This document shows, piece after piece, positions 40,074 to 47,702 of a DNA stretch of 64,000 nucleotides. Both the position numbers and the translations under genes were made by a program. Each line of letters begins with the position of its first letter. Position 1 is the first letter of the stretch. This DNA comes from Desulfobacteraceae bacterium (GTDB lineage Bacteria; Desulfobacterota; Desulfobacteria; Desulfobacterales; Desulfosarcinaceae). The notes under the pieces are model-generated. The model worked only from the letters and a program-made list of their open reading frames with translations. It made no database searches and had not been told where the DNA came from. The stretch lies in the NCBI GenBank assembly GCA_027068085.1, contig JAMOUQ010000060.1:1-64000 (forward strand), in the 5' to 3' direction.

Positions 40074-40334
40074 CTACCCGCAAAGGCGCAGTTGTCGGGT
40101 TGTAAGGCAGATCTTGCCGTCTGCCGTCCAGTGGGCGATGGTGCATATCACATGGTCCATTCCCCGCGAAACCAGCGACCACCAGGCGTCACTGATGTCG
40201 AAGTGCCCTTCGGAAGCCGTGATGACTTCCAGGGCGTCGGGCCGGAACTCAAGGTTTTCTATGATGGGCAGGTTGTCCTGGTCGATCCCCGGCGGTTGCT
40301 TGCCTGTGACATAGACTATTAAACCGGTTTTCAT
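40074..40334 (-). CDS. Orphan 86-aa protein under a cobalamin riboswitch
   Basis: The 86-aa product starts at MKTGLIVYVTGKQPPGIDQD with AGGAGG 9 bases upstream. Longer in-frame starts would lie in the riboswitch terminator. The sequence contains DNLPIIENLEFRPDALEVIT, then a WW pair and RGMDHVICTIAHWTADGKI. No signal peptide, membrane helix or metal motif is evident; two Cys are present. It is the only gene between the riboswitch and the convergent glnE stop. B12-dependent shutoff implies a role tied to cobalamin, cobalt or a B12-independent alternative, but I do not recognise the family. Confidence 0.75.
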   Translation of the reverse strand: MKTGLIVYVTGKQPPGIDQDNLPIIENLEFRPDALEVITASEGHFDISDAWWSLVSRGMDHVICTIAHWTADGKICLTTRQLRLCG

Positions 40335-40355
40335 GTCCTTTGCCTCCTTTTGAGA

Positions 40356-40392
40356 ATAAAAAAACCCTTCAGGCAATACCGCCGGAAGGGTT
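40356..40392 (-). terminator. Riboswitch expression-platform terminator
   Basis: On the minus strand AACCCTTC/GAAGGGTT form an 8-bp stem with a 14-nt loop, followed by TTTTTTTATTC. It lies between the cobalamin aptamer and the ribosome site of the orphan gene, so it can turn transcription off when the ligand is bound. Confidence 0.8.
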
Positions 40393-40461
40393 GCACCCAG
40401 TTTTCTTCACCCCTGGATAGTGCGGCCGTAATCCATTACCCGTGGATTCAGGCAACGCCCA

Positions 40462-40640
40462 TGGCCAAGGCAGGTCTTCTGGCTTCCCCGTCCTGCCGGC
40501 GGCCTTCCCATGTCAGTAAACTGACACAGTGGCTTTCAAATTGCCGACAGGCGCCCCTTTTGCAGGGGTGCGGGTCACAGCGGCGGGACCGCTCCCGATT
40601 TGCACGGGATTCCCTTTTGAGCACTTTTGCACCGTGGCCG
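40462..40640 (-). ncRNA. Cobalamin riboswitch aptamer
   Basis: The minus strand shows the full series of conserved boxes: AAAAGGGAATCCCGTGCAAA, then GGTCCCGCCGCTGTGA, then GCCACTGTG, then GGGAAGGC, and finally the B12 box GCCAGAAGACCTGCC (40469-40483). P1 is closed by GGCCA/TGGCC. It is followed by a terminator and the 86-aa orphan gene, suggesting repression by adenosyl- or methylcobalamin. Confidence 0.93.
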
Positions 40641-40652
40641 AAGCGTTATTGA

Positions 40653-40681
40653 TGCTTATGCCAAAACAATTCCGCAGTCAA
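40653..40681 (-). promoter_or_regulatory. Sigma-70 promoter of the cobalamin riboswitch transcript
   Basis: Minus strand TTGACT (40676-40681), 17-bp spacer and TAAGCA (40653-40658). The expected start near 40646 is just before the first aptamer base, which supports the assignment. Confidence 0.55.
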
Positions 40682-40747
40682 CAGCAAAACCGCAGGCGGC
40701 AATTCATCGATGAAAGTATCACTGCACCGGATGCCGAAAGGCTGTTT

Positions 40748-40763
40748 TGGAACGGATTTTGCT
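40748..40763 (+). promoter_or_regulatory. Possible sigma-54 promoter upstream of hemerythrin
   Basis: TGGAACGGATTTTGCT matches TGGCACG-N4-TTGCT with one change in the -24 box, and GG and GC are 10 bases apart. It lies 177 bp before the hemerythrin start, divergent from the riboswitch promoter. No other gene lies in the gap. Confidence 0.45.
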
Positions 40764-40939
40764 GTGTAACGATTTTGTGATTTTGGCTCTATCAAAGTGA
40801 TTCTGAAATTGCAGTCTTTGGTAGGCCGCCACCGGGCAGGACTTTTAATCTGCCCCGCGCGGCGGGGACGGTTAAAGCAGGGGTCCGGCAACCAAGATCG
40901 GGACCGATCAATCAAGGTAAAACCAAGCAGGAGGTCAGG

Positions 40940-41338
40940 ATGATATTTTTTGAATGGAGCGAGGATTACAGCGTTGGCGATGATGAGATAGACAGCCAGC
41001 ACAAGAATCTGCTGGGCTTTCTCAACAAGTACTACAACGCCATGAACAAGGGCCGGGGCAAGAATATCATGGACGCCATATTCGCCGAGATGAAGGCATA
41101 CGCCCTGTATCATTTTCAGTCCGAGGAACAGAGAATGGAGGAGGCCGGGTATCCCGACCTGGACAAGCACAAGAAGATCCATGCTGCTTTCGTCGGCAAG
41201 ATCCTGGAGTTCGAAAAGAAAAGGGACGAGGGAGACCTGCTTGTAAGCGTGAATCTGGCGAAATTTCTCAACAGCTGGCTCATTGAACATATCCGCGGTG
41301 AAGACAAAAAGTATTCGCCTTACCTGACTGCCAAATAG
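40940..41338 (+). CDS. Bacteriohemerythrin
   Basis: The 132-aa protein has the diiron O2-binding pattern of hemerythrins: IDSQHKNLL (His), YHFQSEEQRMEE (His and Glu), HKKIHAAF (two His) and IEHIRGEDK (His, Asp). There is no signal peptide or fused sensor domain, so it is a soluble single-domain form used for O2 delivery or scavenging. AGGAGG precedes the ATG. A possible sigma-54 promoter lies upstream. Confidence 0.93.
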   Translation: MIFFEWSEDYSVGDDEIDSQHKNLLGFLNKYYNAMNKGRGKNIMDAIFAEMKAYALYHFQSEEQRMEEAGYPDLDKHKKIHAAFVGKILEFEKKRDEGDLLVSVNLAKFLNSWLIEHIRGEDKKYSPYLTAK

Positions 41339-41640
41339 CGCCTCGTGTATGATCGCATCGCGTTCGGTTGCAGGCTTGGCCACAGAAAGCCGTATCCCGG
41401 TGCGGCCCGCCCTCCCTTTGACCTGATTCACACCTTGTCCAGGCTGTATGCGCGCCACCTGACGGATTGCAGGCGTCGATACGAGGTTGCCGTATAACTT
41501 ACCGTTAAAATAAGTTGCAAACAACCAAGCGAAACTCGCGGCGCTGAAGCCGGGTTCCGTGTTTCCCGTGTCGCCAGACGGAATTTTGCCACCAGGCGGC
41601 CGGTGCACACATGCGGGCCGAATGCCGCCGGTTTCAAAAT
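41339..41640. other. Gap without a gene; possible structured RNA at 41496-41586
   Basis: No credible coding region. AACTTA/TAAGTT (41496-41516) and TTCCGT/ACGGAA (41555-41582) are inverted repeats. The plus strand between them has GCAAAC, GCGAAACTCGC and GCGCTGAAGCC in an order reminiscent of GEMM (cyclic-di-GMP) aptamers. The likeness is partial and the required P1 stem is not clear. Confidence 0.25.
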
Positions 41641-41661
41641 TGTAGTTTTTTGCCAGTCAAT

Positions 41662-41740
41662 ATTACATATATGTAATTATATAATCCGGACGCAAATTTT
41701 AAGAAATAAACAATATGTAACTATTACAGCATGTAACTAT
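41662..41740. promoter_or_regulatory. Cluster of TTACA/TGTAA palindromes upstream of glnD
   Basis: ATTACATATATGTAAT (41662-41677) is a perfect 16-bp palindrome. TGTAACTATTACA (41716-41728) is a second inverted repeat with a 3-bp centre. TTACAGCATGTAA (41724-41736) is a third with the arms reversed. ATGTAACTAT occurs twice, 16 bp apart (41715 and 41731). They lie 25-105 bp upstream of a sigma-54 site, the usual place for enhancer-binding-protein sites. They do not match the NtrC consensus. Confidence 0.5.
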
Positions 41741-41752
41741 GGCATTGACCGC

Positions 41753-41769
41753 TGGCACGACAAATGCTT
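41753..41769 (+). promoter_or_regulatory. Sigma-54 (RpoN) promoter of glnD
   Basis: TGGCACGACAAATGCTT: the -24 box TGGCACG is perfect, the -12 box is ATGCT (consensus TTGCW), and GG and GC are 10 bases apart. The predicted start is near 41779, about 145 bases before glnD. Confidence 0.65.
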
Positions 41770-41924
41770 GACTAATTCAAAAGCCGTTACCGGGAATTGC
41801 AAGGTCATGGAGCAAGAAATTATTCACCGGCTTACGCTGACCGGCACACCCTGCTGGAAAAACGAAAACGGCCCGGCAAGGACATCGACTGCCGGAAAAC
41901 CGCCCGGACGGCTTGCGGGAAACA

Positions 41925-44558
41925 ATGATTATCACCTCTTCCGATTCAACAACGGTTACTTCCAATGAAGCCGTCGCCAGGCTCAAAGCCGGTCAGCAGG
42001 AACTGGTCTCCCGTTTGCGGAAAATGGATGCCGCAGCGTGGATCAAGCTCAACGCCGGTCTTCTGGATGATTATTTCCAGACCTGTTTTACCGCCAGCAC
42101 TGCCGGCCCGCGGCTTGACATATTGCGAAATCCCTATGCCCTTCTGGCGCTTGGAGGTTACGGCAGGGCCGAACAATGTCTTCACTCGGATGTCGATCTC
42201 CTGATCCTCTTCAAGGGCAGGGTGCCTCCGGAAGCCGAATCCCTGGTACAGGAGATAATCTACCCCCTTTGGGACCTTGGTATGGAAGTAGGGCATGCCA
42301 CCCGCAGTATCAAGGAGACCATCGGGCTGGCCCGCAGGGATTTCGAAGTGTTGACATCTTTGCTGGATGCGCGGTTCATTTGCGGGATGTCGCCTCTGTA
42401 CCATGAATTGATGGAACAGCTGAGGCGTAAGCTGATCAACACCAAGCCGCGGCCAATCACGGACTGGCTGGTGAGCGTTAACGCCAAGCGGCACGACCGT
42501 TTTGGTGATTCTTCCTATCTGCTGGAGCCCAATCTCAAGGAAGGCCAGGGCGGCTTGCGGGACTATCACACGATTTTGTGGATAGGGCGGGTCAAGGTGG
42601 GTGCCCGGTCATTCAGGGATCTGGAGTACTATGGATTGCTCTCTCATGCCGAATTCCGGCTTCTGGACTCAGCCCTGGAATTTGTCTGGCGCGTGCGCAA
42701 CAATCTTCACCAGCTGACCGGCCGCAAATGCGATCAGCTCCATCTTGAATATCAGACTCAGATCACGGAATTGATGGGCTTTACCGGAGGTGACGGGCAT
42801 TTGCCGGTAGAACGGTTGCTGGGCGAGCTGCACCGGCACATGGAGCATATCAAACAGTGCCACCGGAATTTCATTTCCGAGATAGAACAAGGTGGCCGCC
42901 AGCGACGTAAAAAAGCCGGACCGGTCGAGACCGGCGTTCCGGACCTGGTGGTGGAACGTGGGGTTATCAGGTTCCGTGCGCCTGAAGCCATTGTCCGGCG
43001 GCCGCTTCTGCTGATGGAGATATTTTTTGAAAGCGCCCTGCGCAAGGCGCCCCTGGGAGTTGAAGCTCAGCGGCTGGTACGCGAGTTCGGAGAGCTGGTG
43101 GAAACCCGCCTGCGGGGAGACCGGCAGGCGGCGGTCTTGTTCGAGCATTTGTTGATCCGGCCGGCCGATGCCCTGCCGGCCCTGAACCAGATGCTGGTGA
43201 CCGGTTTCCTGGAGCGCTACATTCCCCACTGGGGCGGGGTGGTGAACCGGGTGCAGTTCGACCATTACCATTTGTATCCGGTCGCCCGCCACTTGCTGCT
43301 TACCGTACGGTGTTTGAAAGAGATAGGTCTTGGCCGTAAATCCGACGACGATCCCTTGTCCCGCCAGGTCTACAAGGAGATCAAGGGCAAGCGGCCTCTG
43401 TTCTGGGCGGCGCTGCTGCACGACATCGGAAAAGCCGTGCCCGCCAGGGGGCACGCCGAACGCGGGGCGAAGCTGACCGGGGAGATACTCGCAGAAAAAG
43501 GACTTGAGGACGAAGATATCGACACGGCGGTCTTCCTGGTTGGCCATCACCTGCTTTTGATGAAGACCGCCACCCGGAGGGATATAAGTGAAGAAGAAAC
43601 GGTCGTTGCCTGTGCCCACAAGATACGTTCTGTCGAACGGCTGAAGATGCTGTATCTTTTGAGTGTGGCAGATGCGATGGCCACGGGGCCCAAGGCCTGG
43701 AACGGGTGGACAGCCAGCCTGATGCGGGATCTTTTTCTGCGCGTGCGCAGAGTGCTGGGGAAAAGGGAACTTTTCTCCGACCGGACGGAAAACGCCATTG
43801 CCGGGAAAAAAAGGAAAGTGATCGATCTGTACCGGCAGGAAGGAGACCAGGAGACTGTCGAGAAAGTTCTTCCGGCATTGTCGAGGCGTTACCTGATTCA
43901 CTGTTCGGCGGAAGAGATCCAGAAACATGTCCGTCTTTATCACCGGCTGAAGGGACGCGAGTTCGTTTGGCGCATCGACGCTTCCGAGCTTGCCGGCGAC
44001 AGCAGGGTGGTTACGATATGCGCCCAGGACAGGCCGGGATTGCTTTCGAAGATAGCCGGCGTCTTCACCCTGAACAATGTCGATATCATGCACGTCAGAA
44101 TTTTTACCTGGCACAACAGGGTGGCCCTGGATATTTTCGAGGTGACTCCGCCGCCGGACAGGCTTTTTGAAAGCCAGCGCTGGGAAAAGATTGCCGGTCA
44201 ACTGGAAGATGCCCTCGCCGGCAGGATGAAGCTTGCCGAAAGGCTGGCCAGGTCCCGGCATGCATTTGTCAGGCCCAAGACGGCCGGGGAACACCGTCCT
44301 CAGAAAGTGGTCATAGACAATACCAGTTCCAGCTTTTTTACGATCGTGGAAGTGACTGCCTGGGATTATCCCGGCCTGCTTTTCAATATCACCAACGCCC
44401 TCTATGAGTGCGGTCTCGATATATGGGTTGCCAAGATCGCCACCAGGATCGACCAGGTGGTGGATGTTTTTTACGTGCGCAGCATAGAGGGAGAGAAAGC
44501 AGACCGGCCGGGGCAGGAAGAAGCCGTCCGCAAAGCGGTCGCAGCCATACTGCAGTGA
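41925..44558 (+). CDS. glnD: Protein-PII uridylyltransferase/uridylyl-removing enzyme GlnD
   Basis: The 877-aa protein (start MIITSSDSTT; an in-frame TTG four codons earlier is possible) has the nucleotidyltransferase motif GGYGRAEQCLHSDVDLLI. The HD domain has LLHDIGKA around residue 499, and there are two C-terminal ACT domains (VTICAQDRPGLLSKIAGVF and VTAWDYPGLLFNITNAL) that sense glutamine. It adds UMP to PII when glutamine is low and removes it when glutamine is high. PII is encoded 113 bp downstream. A sigma-54 promoter and palindromes lie upstream. Confidence 0.95.
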   Translation: MIITSSDSTTVTSNEAVARLKAGQQELVSRLRKMDAAAWIKLNAGLLDDYFQTCFTASTAGPRLDILRNPYALLALGGYGRAEQCLHSDVDLLILFKGRVPPEAESLVQEIIYPLWDLGMEVGHATRSIKETIGLARRDFEVLTSLLDARFICGMSPLYHELMEQLRRKLINTKPRPITDWLVSVNAKRHDRFGDSSYLLEPNLKEGQGGLRDYHTILWIGRVKVGARSFRDLEYYGLLSHAEFRLLDSALEFVWRVRNNLHQLTGRKCDQLHLEYQTQITELMGFTGGDGHLPVERLLGELHRHMEHIKQCHRNFISEIEQGGRQRRKKAGPVETGVPDLVVERGVIRFRAPEAIVRRPLLLMEIFFESALRKAPLGVEAQRLVREFGELVETRLRGDRQAAVLFEHLLIRPADALPALNQMLVTGFLERYIPHWGGVVNRVQFDHYHLYPVARHLLLTVRCLKEIGLGRKSDDDPLSRQVYKEIKGKRPLFWAALLHDIGKAVPARGHAERGAKLTGEILAEKGLEDEDIDTAVFLVGHHLLLMKTATRRDISEEETVVACAHKIRSVERLKMLYLLSVADAMATGPKAWNGWTASLMRDLFLRVRRVLGKRELFSDRTENAIAGKKRKVIDLYRQEGDQETVEKVLPALSRRYLIHCSAEEIQKHVRLYHRLKGREFVWRIDASELAGDSRVVTICAQDRPGLLSKIAGVFTLNNVDIMHVRIFTWHNRVALDIFEVTPPPDRLFESQRWEKIAGQLEDALAGRMKLAERLARSRHAFVRPKTAGEHRPQKVVIDNTSSSFFTIVEVTAWDYPGLLFNITNALYECGLDIWVAKIATRIDQVVDVFYVRSIEGEKADRPGQEEAVRKAVAAILQ

Positions 44559-44653
44559 AAGTATGGCCTTGCGCTGAACCTGAAATGACGAATTGCAAGT
44601 GACTTGTACCGAAGATAGTGGTTTAATGGGCGGGAGGCTTTGCGGAAAGCTAA

Positions 44654-45010
<357 letters not shown>

Positions 45011-45107
45011 GAACCAAGCTGTCGGCTTTTCGGCCGCCGGAATCGAAACACGGGATTTTGTTTCATCAGGACCTTTATATTTCAATCCTTGAAAGGAGAG
45101 TATTGTC

Positions 45108-46520
45108 ATGACACCCAAAGACGTTTTGGAACTGACCAGGGAAAAGGGAATCAAGATCGTCGACCTGCGATTCATGGATTTCCCGGGGCTTTGGCAGCAT
45201 TTTTCGGTGCCGGTAGCCGAACTGGACGAAGGCAGCTTCGAAGACGGATTCGGCTTCGACGGGTCGAGCATCCGCGGCTGGCAGCCCATCAACGCCAGTG
45301 ACATGCTGGTGATTCCCGATCCGGAAACTGCCAGGATAGATCCATTTTACAAAGATCCCACCCTGGTACTGATCTGCGACATAGTCGACCCGGTCACCAG
45401 GGAGCCCTACAGCCGCGATCCCCGTCACATAGCAAAGAAAGCCGAGGCCTACCTCAAGGGCAGCGGGATCGGCGATACGGCTTTTATCGGGCCGGAAGCG
45501 GAATTTTTCATCTTCGATGACATCCGCTTCGAGTCCGGACGCAACCTCGCCTTCTACGAGATAGACTCTGTCGAGGGGATCTGGAATACCGGCCGGGAAG
45601 AAGAACCCAACCTGGGCTACAAGCCGCGCCACAAGGAAGGTTATTTTCCAGTGCCCCCAATGGACAAGTTCCAGGACCTGCGCAGTGAAATGCTGCTGAC
45701 CCTGGAATCCCTGGGCATAGAGGTGGAAGCCCAGCATCACGAAGTGGCCACTGCCGGCCAGGCCGAGATCGACATGCGCTTCAAGCCCTTGCTGCAGATG
45801 GCCGATCAGCTGATGTGGTTCAAGTACGTGCTCAAGAACGTGGCCTACCGATACGGCCACACGGTGACCTTCATGCCCAAGCCGCTTTTCGAGGACAACG
45901 GAACCGGCATGCACACCCATCTGAGCATCTGGAAAGACGGCCGGCCGACCTTTGCCGGTGACCAGTATGCCGGCCTTTCCCAGGAGGCCCTTTACGCCAT
46001 CGGCGGTATCCTGAAACACGCCCGTGCCCTGTGCGCTTTCACCAACCCCACCACCAACTCGTACAAGCGCCTGGTGCCGGGCTTTGAAGCTCCGGTCAAC
46101 CTGGCTTACTCCAGCCGCAACCGCAGCGCGGCGGTCAGAATCCCCATGTATTCCACTTCGCCCAAGGCCAAGCGGATCGAATTCCGGACCCCCGATCCTT
46201 CCTGCAACGGGTACCTGGCCTTTTCCGCCATGCTGATGGCCGCCATGGACGGCATCGAAAACAAGCTCGATCCGGGCGACCCGCTCGACAAGGATATCTA
46301 CGGTCTGCCGCCCGAGGAACTGGACCGGATACCGTCTGCCCCCGGTTCCCTGGAAGAGGCCCTGGAAGCGTTGCAGGAGGACAACGAGTTTTTGCGCAAA
46401 GGCGATGTCTTTACCGGGGACGCCATCCGGATGTGGATCGACTACAAGATCGAAAACGAAGTCAACCCGGTCAGGCTGCGGCCCCATCCGCATGAATTTT
46501 TCCTCTACTATGACATCTAG
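45108..46520 (+). CDS. glnA: Type I glutamine synthetase
   Basis: The 470-aa enzyme has the GS signatures [14 protein letters not shown] and a [16 protein letters not shown] active-site block. The adenylylation site is Tyr398 in [12 protein letters not shown], so it belongs to the GSI-beta class controlled by GlnE. It makes glutamine from glutamate and ammonia as a dodecamer. AAAGGAGAG precedes ATG. No sigma-54 site was found between glnB and glnA, so it is probably co-transcribed with glnB or has an unrecognised promoter. Confidence 0.97.
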   Translation: MTPKDVLELTREKGIKIVDLRFMDFPGLWQHFSVPVAELDEGSFEDGFGFDGSSIRGWQPINASDMLVIPDPETARIDPFYKDPTLVLICDIVDPVTREPYSRDPRHIAKKAEAYLKGSGIGDTAFIGPEAEFFIFDDIRFESGRNLAFYEIDSVEGIWNTGREEEPNLGYKPRHKEGYFPVPPMDKFQDLRSEMLLTLESLGIEVEAQHHEVATAGQAEIDMRFKPLLQMADQLMWFKYVLKNVAYRYGHTVTFMPKPLFEDNGTGMHTHLSIWKDGRPTFAGDQYAGLSQEALYAIGGILKHARALCAFTNPTTNSYKRLVPGFEAPVNLAYSSRNRSAAVRIPMYSTSPKAKRIEFRTPDPSCNGYLAFSAMLMAAMDGIENKLDPGDPLDKDIYGLPPEELDRIPSAPGSLEEALEALQEDNEFLRKGDVFTGDAIRMWIDYKIENEVNPVRLRPHPHEFFLYYDI

Positions 46521-46547
46521 GCTCGGGCCGGAGAGGATGAAAATCGC

Positions 46548-46576
46548 TTGACAGGTTTTTTACCTCCGGCTATGGT
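46548..46576 (+). promoter_or_regulatory. Sigma-70 promoter of the aro attenuator leader
   Basis: TTGACA (46548-46553), 17-bp spacer and TATGGT (46571-46576). The predicted start near 46583 precedes a short leader ORF and a terminator, 280 bp before aroE. Confidence 0.65.
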
Positions 46577-46607
46577 CGCTGAAAGCCATCGGAGAGGAAC
46601 CGTTTTC

Positions 46608-46694
46608 GTGATTTCCAAAACCAGGCAGGCCAATTCAAGCTTTTGTTCAGGGTGTTTCTTTTACCGGCTCGATCTGCCTGGGCGGTGGGTGTGA
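46608..46694 (+). CDS. Aromatic-rich leader peptide of the aroE attenuator
   Basis: A 28-codon frame starts at GTG, 7 bases after GGAGAGGAAC, and ends TGA. The peptide contains SFCSGCFFYRLDLPGRWV: four aromatic codons (TTT, TTC, TTT, TAC) in codons 12-19 and a Trp codon two before the end. It is followed 21 bases later by a strong terminator and then by shikimate-pathway genes. This is the layout of a ribosome-mediated attenuator that senses charged tRNA-Phe, -Tyr or -Trp. Expression is inferred from layout. Confidence 0.55.
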   Translation: MISKTRQANSSFCSGCFFYRLDLPGRWV

Positions 46695-46753
46695 CGATGC
46701 GCACCTGAAAAAAACAAAGCCGTGGGCAGACCGAGTTCTCCCACGGCTTTTTT
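46668..46753 (+). promoter_or_regulatory. Attenuator with alternative anti-terminator pairing
   Basis: CTCGATCTGCC (46668-46678, within the leader ORF) can pair with GGCAGACCGAG (46725-46735), 10 of 11 positions. That pairing uses the last bases of the terminator 5' arm and its loop, so it excludes the terminator. A further small hairpin, GGTGTG/CGCACC, lies at 46687-46704. The terminator itself is AAAGCCGTGGG/CCCACGGCTTT (46716-46750) followed by TTT. Confidence 0.5.
46716..46753 (+). terminator. Strong intrinsic terminator before aroE
   Basis: An 11-bp perfect stem, AAAGCCGTGGG/CCCACGGCTTT, with a 13-nt loop and a T tract. It is the strongest terminator in the window and sits inside the aro leader rather than directly after glnA. 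Confidence 0.88.
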
Positions 46754-46865
46754 GTCGGTCCGGGCCGTGTGGGGATATCCTCAGCGGCCCTGTTTGTTCC
46801 GGGCACAGCAGATGGCGAACCGGAATGCTCTGCCGGCGCATCGGCAGACCCGAAGGAGTCTATAG

Positions 46866-47690
46866 TTGATCGATACCGGAACCTGTCTTTTCGGACTGTT
46901 CGGCGATCCCGTGGCCCACAGCCTGGGGCCGGCCATGCACAACCGGGCCCTGGCCCATGCCGGCATCGACGCCGTCTATCTGGCTTTCAGGGTCAGGGAC
47001 CTGGAAAAGGCCATGGCCGGGGTGAGAGCACTGCCGCTTGCCGGGGTCAGCATTACCATTCCCCACAAGGTGGCGGTCATGGACCTGCTGGACGAAATAG
47101 ATCCCGAGGCCCGGGCCATCGGGGCCGTCAACACGGTGATAAACCGCGGCGGCCGTCTGGCGGGATGCAACACCGATGCCTGGGGGGCCCTCAAGGCCCT
47201 GGAAGAAAAGATATCCCCCTCCGGCCGGACCGTGGCCCTGATAGGTGCCGGGGGTGCGGCCCGGGCCATCGGCTACGGTCTGGTAAAAAGCGGGGCCCGC
47301 CTGCTGATTCTGAACCGCAGCCCGGAAAGGGGGCGGGCGCTGGCCGGGGCGCTGGGGGCTGAATTTCATCTCCTGGACGAGTTTGAACGGCTCAGGCCGG
47401 AGGTGGTGATCAACGCAACTTCGGTGGGCATGGCGCCGGACAGCTCTGCCATGGTGGTCGATCCGGCGGTGCTGGAGCCCGGCACGGTGGTGATGGACAT
47501 CGTCTACAATCCGCTTGAAACGGCCTTTTTACGGGCTGCCGGAGCTGCGGGCTGCCGGGTGGTGGACGGGCTGGCCATGTTCGTTTACCAGGGCGCCCGG
47601 CAATTCGAACTGTGGACCGGCCGCAAGGCCCCCCTGGAAGTGATGCGCCGGGCGGCCGGGCAGCAGCTGGAAACCATGACGCCGGCTTAG
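46866..47690 (+). CDS. aroE: Shikimate dehydrogenase
   Basis: The 274-aa enzyme reduces 3-dehydroshikimate with NADPH. It starts with TTG, preceded by AAGGAG. Motifs are FGDPVAHSLGPAMHN (shikimate binding), SITIPHKV with catalytic Lys, NTDAWG, and the Rossmann segment LIGAGGAARAIGYGL. It is the first gene of aroE-aroA-aroK-aroC, downstream of an aromatic attenuator. The 12-bp gap to aroA supports co-transcription. Confidence 0.95.
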   Translation: MIDTGTCLFGLFGDPVAHSLGPAMHNRALAHAGIDAVYLAFRVRDLEKAMAGVRALPLAGVSITIPHKVAVMDLLDEIDPEARAIGAVNTVINRGGRLAGCNTDAWGALKALEEKISPSGRTVALIGAGGAARAIGYGLVKSGARLLILNRSPERGRALAGALGAEFHLLDEFERLRPEVVINATSVGMAPDSSAMVVDPAVLEPGTVVMDIVYNPLETAFLRAAGAAGCRVVDGLAMFVYQGARQFELWTGRKAPLEVMRRAAGQQLETMTPA

Positions 47691-47702
47691 GAGGGGCAAG
47701 CG

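Noticed and set aside
40529-40780. Plus-strand 83-codon frame antisense to the cobalamin riboswitch
   Set aside because: It overlaps a conserved aptamer, and a candidate sigma-54 promoter lies inside it; no family resemblance.
41603-41968. 121-codon frame overlapping the glnD promoter region
   Set aside because: It spans the palindromes and sigma-54 site, has no ribosome site and runs out of frame into glnD.
45020-45045. GG-N10-GC upstream of glnA as a sigma-54 promoter
   Set aside because: Only the doublets fit; the flanking -24 and -12 bases do not match.
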